This document shows, in pieces, positions 1-6,243 of a DNA stretch of 7,052 bases. A model generated the notes under the pieces. The model searched no databases. It saw only the letters and a list, made by a program, of their open reading frames with translations, and was not told the origin of the DNA. A program made the position numbers and the translations under genes. Each line of letters opens with the position of its first letter. Position 1 is the stretch's first letter. The stretch is from the NCBI GenBank assembly GCA_041487355.1, contig JBGPND010000243.1, positions 1 to 7,052 on the forward strand, read 5' to 3'. Source of the stretch: JAMXLO01 sp041487355. GTDB taxonomy: Bacteria > Pseudomonadota > Alphaproteobacteria > Acetobacterales > Acetobacteraceae.

Positions 1-141
1 CCCGCGGACATTGCCCGGCACGATCGCGTCCGGCATTGGCCGGCGCAGCAGGGGAATGTTGCCGAATGTCCAGCCGACGATGGCGCCGCCGATCTCGGGT
101 GCCAGAACCAGCGAGGACTCGCCTGCCTGCAAGGTCAACAT
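1..141 (-). CDS. Aldose 1-epimerase (mutarotase-like), N-terminal fragment
   Basis: Only the first 47 codons are in the window; the gene continues past the left edge. The translation begins MLTLQAGESSLVLAPEIGG and continues with AIVGW, then a PLLRR segment. This is the usual opening beta-strand pattern of the aldose 1-epimerase / galactose mutarotase superfamily, where a substrate-independent 'L.P..GG.I..W' segment precedes 'LLRP'. Enzymes of this family interconvert the alpha and beta anomers of free hexoses in the cytoplasm. The catalytic His and Glu would lie beyond the edge, so activity and sugar preference cannot be judged. The ATG at 141 is chosen because an in-frame TAG lies three codons upstream; no strong Shine-Dalgarno site is visible. 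A possible small upstream gene on the same strand overlaps the start by 7 bases, which would suggest translational coupling if that gene is real. The family call rests on motif recall from a short fragment. Confidence 0.72.
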   Translation of the reverse strand, partial: MLTLQAGESSLVLAPEIGGAIVGWTFGNIPLLRRPMPDAIVPGNVRG

Positions 142-383
142 GGTGCCAGCCTAGCCGTGTGCCGCAGTCGTGCCGCGCATGGACCCGCCCACACCAGAAC
201 GGCGACGGATGCCGACGCGATCATGGACGATGTTGGTGCCATAACAACCAGCGTACCACGGAAGACCAACCGGCGCAGCAGCACCCGCGCCGCGCGAGCA
301 ATTGCCAGAATGCGCACAAGTCGCCGCCGCGCGCCGCGTCCGTTGGTTTGTTCGGGAATCCTGGAGGTCTCGCTGCCTCGCAT
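135..383 (-). CDS. Hypothetical small membrane protein (doubtful)
   Basis: This 82-residue reading frame has no family I recognise. Residues 1-40 are strongly basic, with several Arg-rich stretches. Residues about 41-70 form one moderately hydrophobic stretch that could be a single membrane-spanning segment, followed by a short basic tail. The ATG at 383 is preferred over a GTG at 428 because an AGGA lies about 11 bases upstream of it; the longer form would add 15 residues. Its TGA overlaps the ATG of the epimerase by 7 bases, an arrangement typical of coupled genes. Against it, reading frames on the opposite strand are equally long here, codon third positions are only moderately GC-rich, and Arg-rich shadow frames are common in GC-rich DNA. 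Treat it as a possible gene. Confidence 0.33.
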   Translation of the reverse strand: MRGSETSRIPEQTNGRGARRRLVRILAIARAARVLLRRLVFRGTLVVMAPTSSMIASASVAVLVWAGPCAARLRHTARLAPC

Positions 384-600
384 GACCGTCACGGTTCCTG
401 CTATTGAACCCGAGGTCCCACGAGTCACCGACGAGCGTATCGGTGCAGTGCTGACCCTCAGCTTAAAAAATCGTCCTCACTTTGGAGGGTATCAACATAC
501 TTGATTTAGTAAGCGGCGACGGACCGATGGAAATCGCTATTCAATGAGGATCGCACTTCCCCGGCAGTTCGATGCTCGCGCCCACCGATCACGATGGAAC

Positions 601-631
601 AGGCGAGGCGTTCCGACGCTACGACTCGCCT
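601..631 (-). terminator. Nested stem-loop at the end of the lipoprotein gene, possible terminator
   Basis: AGGCGAG at 601-607 pairs perfectly with CTCGCCT at 625-631. Inside the loop, GCGT (608-611) can pair with ACGC (616-619). The right arm touches the TAG of the minus-strand lipoprotein gene, which is where a transcription stop for that operon would be expected. No T-run follows on the minus strand, so it is not a classical intrinsic terminator and could simply be an mRNA 3'-end stabilising hairpin. Between this hairpin and 383 I see no gene. A weaker candidate lies at about 470-490 on the minus strand: a 4-bp CCTC/GAGG stem followed closely by six Ts. Confidence 0.35.
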
Positions 632-944
632 AGTGGTGCCACCCGTTGTACCCATAGGGAGCAGCGTAGTAGCCATGGGGAACAACAACGTAGTTCGGCT
701 GATTGGCAATGGCGGCTCCGGCCACTGCACCACCCAGCAGAGCAGCACCAACGCCTGCCGCGACGGCAGCGTTATTTTGCTGCTCCTGTAGGTTCGCTTG
801 GGTCTGGAAGCCGGCGGCTGTGCAAGCATCATGGTCACCTGCGGCGCATTGCGCTTGAAGCGCGGCCAGCGCTTGCTGACTCTGCTGCGAGACACATCCT
901 CCCAACAGGGACAAGGAGAGGATGATCGTAGTAAAGCGTTTCAT
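630..944 (-). CDS. Small glycine-zipper lipoprotein with CxxGDxxAC motif
   Basis: A 104-residue predicted lipoprotein of unknown function. Residues 1-16 are a lipoprotein signal peptide (MKRF, then a hydrophobic run) ending in the lipobox LGGC, so Cys17 should be lipidated after signal peptidase II cleavage and the protein membrane-anchored facing the periplasm. Residues 18-60 are Gln/Ala-rich and hold one CAAGDHDAC unit (Cys33, Cys41). Its spacing resembles a single repeat of the Cys-rich Sel1-like type and could form a disulphide. Residues 64-80 form a glycine zipper (GVGAALLGGAVAGAAIA), seen in many outer-membrane-associated small proteins. The tail from about 85 is Tyr/Gly/Pro-rich and ends in WHH. 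The start is firm: GGAGAG sits 7 bases upstream of the ATG. It is the second gene of an operon, 22 bases after the coiled-coil protein. The envelope location is well supported; the role is unknown. Confidence 0.82.
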   Translation of the reverse strand: MKRFTTIILSLSLLGGCVSQQSQQALAALQAQCAAGDHDACTAAGFQTQANLQEQQNNAAVAAGVGAALLGGAVAGAAIANQPNYVVVPHGYYAAPYGYNGWHH

Positions 945-966
945 GTTACAGCTCTCCGGTTAGTAG

Positions 967-1647
967 TCAGTCGGTGGTGAAGCGGACGATGATGTTGCCT
1001 GCCACGTTGATGCGGGTAGCCAGTGTGCCGGGCACATGCCGGCCATTCATCAGGACGAAAACACCGTGGCAGACATAAACATTCTTGCCCTGAACGACTT
1101 CGAACTTGATAGTCGTCAGATGCTCGATGTCCACAGACTGGATGTTGTAGTCCTGCACGGTCTGGATGTTGTTGAAATTTAACATTAACTCACCAGCAAT
1201 CTTCTGTTCTTTGCAGTGATTATCAGGCGAGTTTTCTGCGGCAAGCTGTGCAGCCGCACGATTTTCAGCATCCACTCTCGCTTGTGCCGCAGCAGCATCC
1301 CGTTGAGCTTGTGCACTAGCTGCCGCATCGGCTCGATCTTGTGCTGCCTGTCTCTGTGCAGCTTCGGCGGCGGCAAGATCGAGCGCAGATTGGCGGGCAG
1401 CAGCTTGTGCTTGTGCGATTTGCGCAGCATGAGCAACGGCGGCGGCTCTTTGCTGTTGAGCAATGGCCGTTTGTTGCGCTGCCTGGGCTTCCCGTTGCTG
1501 CTCTGCTTGCCGCACTGCTTGCTGCTCTGCTTGCTGGCGAAACGCTGAACATTGAGCGGCCGTATAACACGGACCACCCTGAGCAAAGGCGGAGCCTGTG
1601 GCGAGAAGCATGAACCCCAATACCAAACAGTCTGATACGCTCCGCAT
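967..1647 (-). CDS. Exported Ala/Gln-rich coiled-coil protein, function unknown
   Basis: A 226-residue protein with three parts. Residues 1-22 are a Sec signal peptide (a short polar start, the hydrophobic core CLVLGFMLLATG, and a likely cleavage after SAFA). Residues about 34-139 are almost entirely Ala, Gln, Arg and Glu, a low-complexity segment predicted to be one long helix or coiled coil. Residues about 143-226 are a small, apparently beta-rich domain with two cysteines (145 and 193) that could form a disulphide, containing the segment KNVYVCHGVFVLMNGRHVPG. I believe similar C-terminal domains occur in uncharacterised exported proteins of acetic-acid-type alphaproteobacteria, but I cannot name a family. 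The layout resembles periplasmic stalk or scaffold proteins. I chose the ATG at 1647, with AGGGG 7 bases upstream, over the adjoining GTG at 1650. It is first in an operon with the lipoprotein 22 bases downstream, so the two products may work together in the envelope. Confidence 0.8.
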   Translation of the reverse strand: MRSVSDCLVLGFMLLATGSAFAQGGPCYTAAQCSAFRQQAEQQAVRQAEQQREAQAAQQTAIAQQQRAAAVAHAAQIAQAQAAARQSALDLAAAEAAQRQAAQDRADAAASAQAQRDAAAAQARVDAENRAAAQLAAENSPDNHCKEQKIAGELMLNFNNIQTVQDYNIQSVDIEHLTTIKFEVVQGKNVYVCHGVFVLMNGRHVPGTLATRINVAGNIIVRFTTD

Positions 1648-2093
1648 CACAATCCCCTGGAATCGTTGATCTGATGGCCCCGCGTTGCGTATATTGCAGA
1701 GTCCCTTATTTTCGATGAATTCTCACGCTGCGAGCCGCGCCTCGGCGCCTGCCGCCGAGGGATGAGTCAACGGAGGTGTTTCGCTACCAGTTGGGGGTAC
1801 GACGCCGGGGGCATCGAGATGCAACGCGAGAACCGGGATGAGGCCGACGAACCGAACTCAATCGTTGGCTGGTCACGGACGATACCGATGCGGTCGCGGG
1901 GCTGCGCAAAGCGATGGTTGCAGGAATGCAGCAGAAGCGCGGCTGACCGAGCAGGGTCTGTCACCGTACTCGGCAGACACCAAAAAAACTCTGCGTCCCC
2001 CGCTATCCGGCTATGGTCTATGTCGGGAAACCAAAACGCCGCCGTAGCCTAGCGCCTGTCGGACGGCCAGCGTAAATCGGGCGTGCTGCTGGC
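1648..2093. other. Intergenic region between divergent units; no convincing intact gene
   Basis: This gap separates the minus-strand envelope operon from the plus-strand oxidoreductase, so it should hold promoters for both. For the minus strand, the best sigma-70-like pair I find is TTCATC (rc of 1714-1719) and CAATAT (rc of 1691-1696), 17 bases apart. Both match consensus at only three of six positions, so this is weak. The open frame at 1762-2052 (plus) has no recognisable domain, an odd composition and no good ribosome site. In another frame, 1842-1946 reads as a plausible protein tail (ELNRWLVTDDTDAVAGLRKA and onward to a TGA), preceded in frame by a stop at 1839. This may be a decayed gene remnant. 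Confidence 0.5.
1740..1760. repeat. Perfect 8-bp inverted repeat (hairpin)
   Basis: CCTCGGCG at 1740-1747 and CGCCGAGG at 1753-1760 are exact reverse complements around a 5-base loop (CCTGC). No T-run follows on either strand, so it does not look like an intrinsic terminator. It lies about 90 bases upstream of the coiled-coil protein's start. It could be an operator, an mRNA leader structure, or a remnant of an adjacent decayed element. Confidence 0.45.
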
Positions 2094-2100
2094 GGGGAGG
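2094..2100 (+). promoter_or_regulatory. Strong Shine-Dalgarno site deciding the GTG start at 2107
   Basis: GGGGAGG ends 6 bases before the GTG at 2107. This spacing is ideal, and the protein starting there places its dinucleotide-binding strand (VDCVVVGAG) at residue 4, exactly where this enzyme family begins. No other start in frame nearby has comparable support. Confidence 0.75.
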
Positions 2101-2106
2101 TGACGT

Positions 2107-3213
2107 GTGGAGTGGGTCGATTGCGTCGTGGTCGGTGCCGGTGTCGTTGGGCTGGCGGTGGCGCGCGCTCTCGCGCAGGCCGGCCGCGAAGTGATCATCC
2201 TTGATACCGCGGAAGGCATCGGCACAGAAACGTCCTCGCGCAACAGCGAGGTGATCCACGCCGGCATCTACTATCCCGCCGGCAGCTTCATGGCGCGGTT
2301 CTGCGTCGCGGGACGCAAGGCGCTCTACGCCTATTGCGCCAAGAAGGGTGTGCCGCACATCAACTGCGGCAAGCTGATTGTCGCGACCAATGCCGAAGAG
2401 GACGCCATGCTGGCCGGCATCAAGCGCCGCGCCGAGGTGAACGGCGTCGAGGGCATGCGTGTGCTCACCGCCGCCGAGGCGATCGCAATGGAGCCGAACC
2501 TCGCCTGCACCAGCGCGTTGCTGTCCCCCGTCACCGGCATCATCGACAGCCACGCCTTCATGCTGGCCTTGCAGGGCGATGCGGAGAATGCCGGCGCAGT
2601 GCCGGTGTTCTTCAGTCCCGTCACTGGCGGGCGTGTCGTGCAGGGCGGTGTGGAGATCGATGTCGGTGGCGCCGACCCGATGTCGTTGCGCTGCCGGCTG
2701 CTGGTGAATTCCACCGGCCTGCATGCACCAGGCTTCGCGGCCCGGATCGTCGGCATGCCACAGGATCGCATTCCGCCGGCCTATTACGCCAAGGGCAACT
2801 ATTTCACGCTGTCGGGGCGCTCGCCGTTCTCGCGGCTGATCTATCCGGTGCCGGTGCCTGGCGGTCTCGGCGTGCATCTGACCGTCGATCTCGGCGGCCA
2901 GGCGCGGTTCGGACCGGATGTGCAATGGATCGACACGATCGACTACACCGTCGATCCGGCGCGCGCCGACAGCTTCTACGCGGCGGTTCGAAAGTACTGG
3001 CCGGCGTTGAGGGATGGCGCGCTGCAGCCGGGCTATGCCGGCATCCGCCCCAAAATCGTGCCGCGCGGTGCGCCGGCGCAGGATTTCGTCGTGCAGGGCC
3101 CGCAGACGCATGGTGTGCCCGGACTGATCAACCTGTTCGGCATCGAGAGCCCCGGCCTGACGGCGGCGCTGGCGCTGGCCGATCATGTGCTCGACGTTGC
3201 CGCGACCGGCTGA
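2107..3213 (+). CDS. FAD-dependent oxidoreductase, L-2-hydroxyglutarate dehydrogenase (LhgO)-like
   Basis: A 368-residue protein of the DAO (D-amino-acid oxidase-like) FAD superfamily. Residues 4-33 form the Rossmann beta-alpha-beta unit with GAGVVG (10-15) and the acidic Asp33 that holds the FAD ribose. The segment SSRNSEVIHAGIYYP (43-57) is a hallmark of the LhgO / L2HGDH branch. Residues 345-359 (GIESPGLTAALALAD) form the C-terminal FAD-contact motif. The best-known members oxidise L-2-hydroxyglutarate to 2-oxoglutarate, passing electrons to the quinone pool or oxygen. This protein is shorter than E. coli LhgO (about 420 residues), and many bacterial relatives of about 367 residues have unproven substrates. 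I therefore call it LhgO-like without assigning the symbol. There is no signal peptide, so it should be cytoplasmic or peripherally membrane-bound. A methyltransferase gene follows after 21 bases and probably shares the transcript. Confidence 0.87.
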   Translation: MEWVDCVVVGAGVVGLAVARALAQAGREVIILDTAEGIGTETSSRNSEVIHAGIYYPAGSFMARFCVAGRKALYAYCAKKGVPHINCGKLIVATNAEEDAMLAGIKRRAEVNGVEGMRVLTAAEAIAMEPNLACTSALLSPVTGIIDSHAFMLALQGDAENAGAVPVFFSPVTGGRVVQGGVEIDVGGADPMSLRCRLLVNSTGLHAPGFAARIVGMPQDRIPPAYYAKGNYFTLSGRSPFSRLIYPVPVPGGLGVHLTVDLGGQARFGPDVQWIDTIDYTVDPARADSFYAAVRKYWPALRDGALQPGYAGIRPKIVPRGAPAQDFVVQGPQTHGVPGLINLFGIESPGLTAALALADHVLDVAATG

Positions 3214-3234
3214 AAGCGCGAGAGAACACGCAGT

Positions 3235-3840
3235 ATGCGGGATTTTCGGCCAATCCACATTTCCGGCTATGTGCGGGAAGAACACGATTTCTACCCGACC
3301 CCGCCATGGGTGACCGCAGCGCTGTTCAAGCATGCGCGGTTGCGCGGGCCGGTATGGGAGCCGTGTTGCGGTGACGGCGCGATCGCGCGCGTGATCGCCG
3401 AGCAACGATACGATGTTGTCGCGACCGATCTCGCCGATCACGGATTTGGCCGTTCCGGGATTGACTTCTTCGCGTGCCGGGAATTCCCCGAGGGATGCCG
3501 CTCGCTGGTGACCAATCCGCCGTATGGCGATGGCGGGTCGGAGCGGCGCGCGTCGAATGCGTCGACCGCCATGTTGCATTTCATTCGGCACGCCCTGGCG
3601 TTGACCGAGAAGGCCGACGGTCAGCTTGCGCTGCTGGTCCGCTTCCAGTGGATCGCCGGCAAGCGGGCGGCTGCGCTGATCTCATCCGGGCCGCTCGACA
3701 GTGTCATCGTCCTGACCAGGCGGATCCGCTGGTTCGACATGGGGGAACGGACAAACCATGGTCAGCATCACCATGCATGGCTGTTCTTCGACTTCCAGCG
3801 CGGTCGCTTGTTCCCGCCCGCCCTGATCTTCTCCGACTAG
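3235..3840 (+). CDS. Small SAM-dependent methyltransferase with NPPY motif (orphan DNA amino-methyltransferase-like)
   Basis: A 201-residue class I methyltransferase. Residues 42-48 (EPCCGDG) are the AdoMet-binding motif I, Asp65 in VVATDL is the likely ribose-binding acid of motif II, and TNPPY (93-97) is the catalytic motif IV. NPPY is characteristic of enzymes that methylate exocyclic amino nitrogens, usually N6-adenine in DNA and sometimes an rRNA or protein amide. An N-terminal FYPTPPW (19-25) is the AdoMet-gripping segment common in such adenine methyltransferases. A His-rich stretch (HGQHHH, 175-180) precedes the last hydrophobic strand. At this size there is little room for a target-recognition domain, and no restriction endonuclease lies beside it, so it would be an orphan enzyme, possibly of phage origin. 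The ATG at 3235 has only a weak GAGA-type ribosome site. Its TAG shares CTAG with the stop of the opposing gene. Confidence 0.8.
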   Translation: MRDFRPIHISGYVREEHDFYPTPPWVTAALFKHARLRGPVWEPCCGDGAIARVIAEQRYDVVATDLADHGFGRSGIDFFACREFPEGCRSLVTNPPYGDGGSERRASNASTAMLHFIRHALALTEKADGQLALLVRFQWIAGKRAAALISSGPLDSVIVLTRRIRWFDMGERTNHGQHHHAWLFFDFQRGRLFPPALIFSD

Positions 3841-5531
3841 CTGTGTGCCGCCTCCGGCCGGAAGCGCACGCCCTCGCGCGCGTAGCCCCCGCCGAGTCCG
3901 ATCGGGGTGCCATCTGCCCGCCAGCAGGCGGCGCCAGTCATGGTGCCATCTGCATCGAACTGGATCGCGCTCATGCCGCCGCCGACATTGCCGACCGCCG
4001 CCACATCGTGGCCGCGGTCGCGCAGTGCGGCGAGCACGTCGGACGGCACCGCGTTCTCCACCTCCACACCGAAGCCTTGCGTCCAGAGGCGCGGCGCATC
4101 CACCGCCTCCTGGACGCTCATGCCGTGGTCGATCAGGTTGGAAAGCGCCTGCATCACCGAGGGGAAGATGCGTAACCCGCCGGGCAGGCCGAGCGCGTAG
4201 CGCGGCTTGCCGTCCTTCAGCACGATGACCGGCGACATCGACGAAGTGATCCGCTTGCCCGGCGCCACCGAATTGACGCGGCCCGGATATGGCGTGAACA
4301 CGAACATGTAGTTGTTCGGGATCATGCCGGTGCCTGGCACGATGTAGCGGGCGCCGAACAGCGAGTTGATGGTCTGCGTGCTGGCGACGACATTGCCCAT
4401 GCCGTCCGCCACGGTGAGATGCGTGGTGTGCGCGCCCTCGCCGGGTGCCACCTCGGCGCTCCAGGCCTGCGCGCGGGCGAGGTCGATGCGCGCGCGGCGA
4501 TCCGCGGCGTAGGATTTCGACAGCAGCTTCTCCACCGGCACCTTGACGAAGGCTGGATCGGCGGTGGCGGCTGCACGGTCGGTGAAGGCGATCTTCATCA
4601 CCTCGGCCAGCAGATGCAGCGTGTCGGCGGAACCGAAGCCGAGAGCACTGATGTCGTAACCTTCCAGGATGTTCAGCATCTGGATGATATGCAGCGGCCC
4701 GGACGATGGCGGCGGCGGCCCGACGATGTCGAAGGCGCGATACGTGCCGCGCAGCGCGTCGCGATCGATCGTGCGATAGCCGGTCAGGTCGTCGCGCGTG
4801 ATGTAGCCGCCGGCTTTCGCCATGTGCTCGGCATAAAGCCGGCCGAGCGCACCGGTATAGAGCAGGTCCGGACCTTCGCGGGCGATGCTGCGTAGCGTCT
4901 CGGCATAGTCGCCGGTGACCAGGCGCGTGCCCGGCTGGATCGGCGCGCCACCCGGCAGATAGAGCCGCGCGATCTCCGCATCGAGCGCCATGTCGGCGGC
5001 GCAGTCGGAGACGCATTCATGCAGATAGGGCGTCACGCGGAAGCCGCGCGAGGCGTGGCGGATCGCCGGCTCCATCACATCGGCCAGCTTGAGGGTGCCG
5101 AAACGCGCCAGTGCCTCGCACCAGCCCTTCAGATTGCCGGGTGCCGCCACCGCGGTAGGACCGAGCGCGTTCTTCCGCCCGATCGCATCCATCGCGCCGG
5201 GCGCGGCGTTGGGGTCGGGCGTGTACGTGGTGGGGCCGGTGGCGAGCGGCGCGGTGCTCTGTCCGTCGATCACCACGTGGCGGCCGTCGGCGAGCCGGAT
5301 ATGCGCCATGCCGCCGCCCAGGATGCCGACCATCATCGGCTCGACCACGGTCAGCGCGAAGCAAGCGGCGATTGCCGCGTCGATGGCGTTGCCGCCGGCG
5401 GCCAGCATCTCCGCGCCGGCGGCCGAGGCGAGCGGATGGTTGGTGACCACCATGCCGCGCGTGCCGGTCGCTGGCTGCTTCTCGCAGCGGAATGTCGTGC
5501 CCGCGCGGGTGCGCCAGTCAGTCTCGGGCAT
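3837..5531 (-). CDS. Gamma-glutamyltransferase-family Ntn hydrolase with altered substrate pocket
   Basis: A 564-residue protein that aligns along its whole length with the GGT family, which self-cleave into two subunits and use the new N-terminal Thr to attack a gamma-glutamyl bond. The nucleophile is Thr369 in HTTHLTVAD. Also conserved are Asn389 (QTINS), the SSMSP pair Ser430/Ser431, and the oxyanion glycines 451-452 (LPGGLRI). By comparison with E. coli GGT from memory, three residues that clamp the glutamate are missing. Arg114 appears as Gln91 (DGQSTAP), Gln430 as Tyr408 and Asp433 as Val411 (NNYMFVF). The substrate is therefore probably not glutathione, and an acylase or other amidase role is as likely. 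There is no signal peptide, unlike the periplasmic enzymes, so it should be cytoplasmic. The start is firm: AAAGGA lies 6 bases upstream of the ATG. The family is certain; the substrate is unknown. Confidence 0.92.
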   Translation of the reverse strand: MPETDWRTRAGTTFRCEKQPATGTRGMVVTNHPLASAAGAEMLAAGGNAIDAAIAACFALTVVEPMMVGILGGGMAHIRLADGRHVVIDGQSTAPLATGPTTYTPDPNAAPGAMDAIGRKNALGPTAVAAPGNLKGWCEALARFGTLKLADVMEPAIRHASRGFRVTPYLHECVSDCAADMALDAEIARLYLPGGAPIQPGTRLVTGDYAETLRSIAREGPDLLYTGALGRLYAEHMAKAGGYITRDDLTGYRTIDRDALRGTYRAFDIVGPPPPSSGPLHIIQMLNILEGYDISALGFGSADTLHLLAEVMKIAFTDRAAATADPAFVKVPVEKLLSKSYAADRRARIDLARAQAWSAEVAPGEGAHTTHLTVADGMGNVVASTQTINSLFGARYIVPGTGMIPNNYMFVFTPYPGRVNSVAPGKRITSSMSPVIVLKDGKPRYALGLPGGLRIFPSVMQALSNLIDHGMSVQEAVDAPRLWTQGFGVEVENAVPSDVLAALRDRGHDVAAVGNVGGGMSAIQFDADGTMTGAACWRADGTPIGLGGGYAREGVRFRPEAAHS

Positions 5532-5628
5532 GGCCGGTCCTTTCGTGCGATGATCCGAAAATCAGCATGCGCTGGCGGGTCCGACGCGGCAAACTGCGGC
5601 GTCGTGTGATTGGCCAGGGGGTCTCCGG

Positions 5629-5867
5629 GTGGATCCTTACACGTCTGCCGGTTTCGTCGGGGTCGCTGTCATCGTCACGGCCTATTTCGCCAACCAGCAG
5701 GGCTGGCTCAGTGCCGAGGATTGGCGGTTCCCGGCGGCGAACCTGGTTGCTCGCTGCTGATCCTGGCGTCGCTCTGGACGGCGTGGAACTTCCCGTCGGT
5801 CGTGATCGAGGTGATCTGGGCGGCGATCAGCCTCTACGGGCTGAGCAGACGCCTGCGCCGGCGTTAG
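5629..5867 (+). pseudogene. Two-helix membrane protein of CBU_0592-like family, interrupted by a one-base frameshift
   Basis: Two adjoining frames together make one recognisable small membrane protein. From GTG 5629, with AGGGGG 7 bases upstream, frame one reads VDPYTSAGFVGVAVIVTAYF and continues through NQQGWLSAEDWRFPAANLV, then breaks to ARC and a TGA at 5758-5760. The next frame, from about 5751, continues as SLLILASLWTAWNFPSVVIE and on to LYGLSRRLRRR, ending at the TAG at 5865-5867. Restoring one G near 5749-5750 (GTT GGC TCG instead of GTT GCTCG) would give an uninterrupted protein of about 79 residues with two membrane helices. The NFPSVVIEVIW and SLYGL motifs are typical of the CBU_0592-like family, whose role is unknown to me. 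The break may be a true mutation or a sequencing error. Its stop overlaps the convergent zinc-ribbon gene by 4 bases. Confidence 0.72.
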
Positions 5868-6103
5868 ACCGCCTCGGCGGAGAACCGGCCGGGTGCGGCG
5901 CAGCAGCGGCAGCCGCCGGGGTGGGCGCGGAACGGTGTGGGGCTGGCCGCCTCGGCGCGCGCTCCGCCAATCGCCGGACTGGTCAGGGCGCGTGGCGCCG
6001 GATCGCCACAGGCCGGGCAGGCTTGCGGCAGGGCGAACTCCGCCATCGGGCGGTTTTCGCTGAACTGGCCGCAGCGCTCGCAGTCATAGTCGTATGTGGG
6101 CAT
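5864..6103 (-). CDS. FmdB-family zinc-ribbon protein
   Basis: A 79-residue protein that opens MPTYDYDCERCG, the diagnostic start of the FmdB (putative regulatory protein) zinc-ribbon family. Two CxxC pairs (Cys8/Cys11 and Cys29/Cys32) should bind one zinc ion. The region after residue 40 is a low-complexity linker ending in a second Cys cluster, HPGGCRCC (61-68), which recurs at the end of some family members and could hold a second metal. The name comes from a gene near a formamidase operon; a molecular role is not established. The ATG at 6103 is chosen over upstream in-frame starts because the family always begins here and GAGG lies 5 bases before it. The extension back to 6373 would be Arg/Pro-rich, non-homologous shadow sequence. 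It is convergent with the frameshifted membrane gene, overlapping by 4 bases, and divergent from the GxxExxY gene. Confidence 0.87.
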   Translation of the reverse strand: MPTYDYDCERCGQFSENRPMAEFALPQACPACGDPAPRALTSPAIGGARAEAASPTPFRAHPGGCRCCAAPGRFSAEAV

Positions 6104-6243
6104 TCGGGCCTCGTGGATCGGAGCCGGTCGAGGAGTGGAGTTTGCCACTGCCGGGCAGCGCCGGTCCAGACGGTCTTTTTTGGTGTGCGCTGGCGGATTA
6201 ACGCCTCGACAATCTATCGCGTCGATGTTCGCCCCGTGCGTCG

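Noticed and set aside
1185..1586. Open frames on both strands within the low-complexity part of the coiled-coil gene
   Set aside because: The repetitive Ala/Gln codons keep several frames open; only the frame with the signal peptide and ribosome site is supported.
2334..3374. 346-codon plus-strand open frame overlapping the oxidoreductase
   Set aside because: Shifted frame of the oxidoreductase, Arg-rich and without motifs; the real frame has complete FAD motifs.
2011..3591. Long 526-codon open frame on the minus strand
   Set aside because: It lies antisense to the oxidoreductase and methyltransferase, is rich in Arg/His/Gly/Ala with no domain, and is a typical shadow frame of GC-rich coding DNA.
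3682..5016. 444-codon minus-strand open frame inside the hydrolase gene
   Set aside because: It is an alternative frame of the hydrolase gene with Arg/Ala-rich nonsense sequence; the hydrolase frame itself has full-length family homology.
6170..6186. T-run after a GC-rich stretch as an intrinsic terminator
   Set aside because: Only a 3-bp stem precedes the six Ts, and no plus-strand gene ends just upstream.
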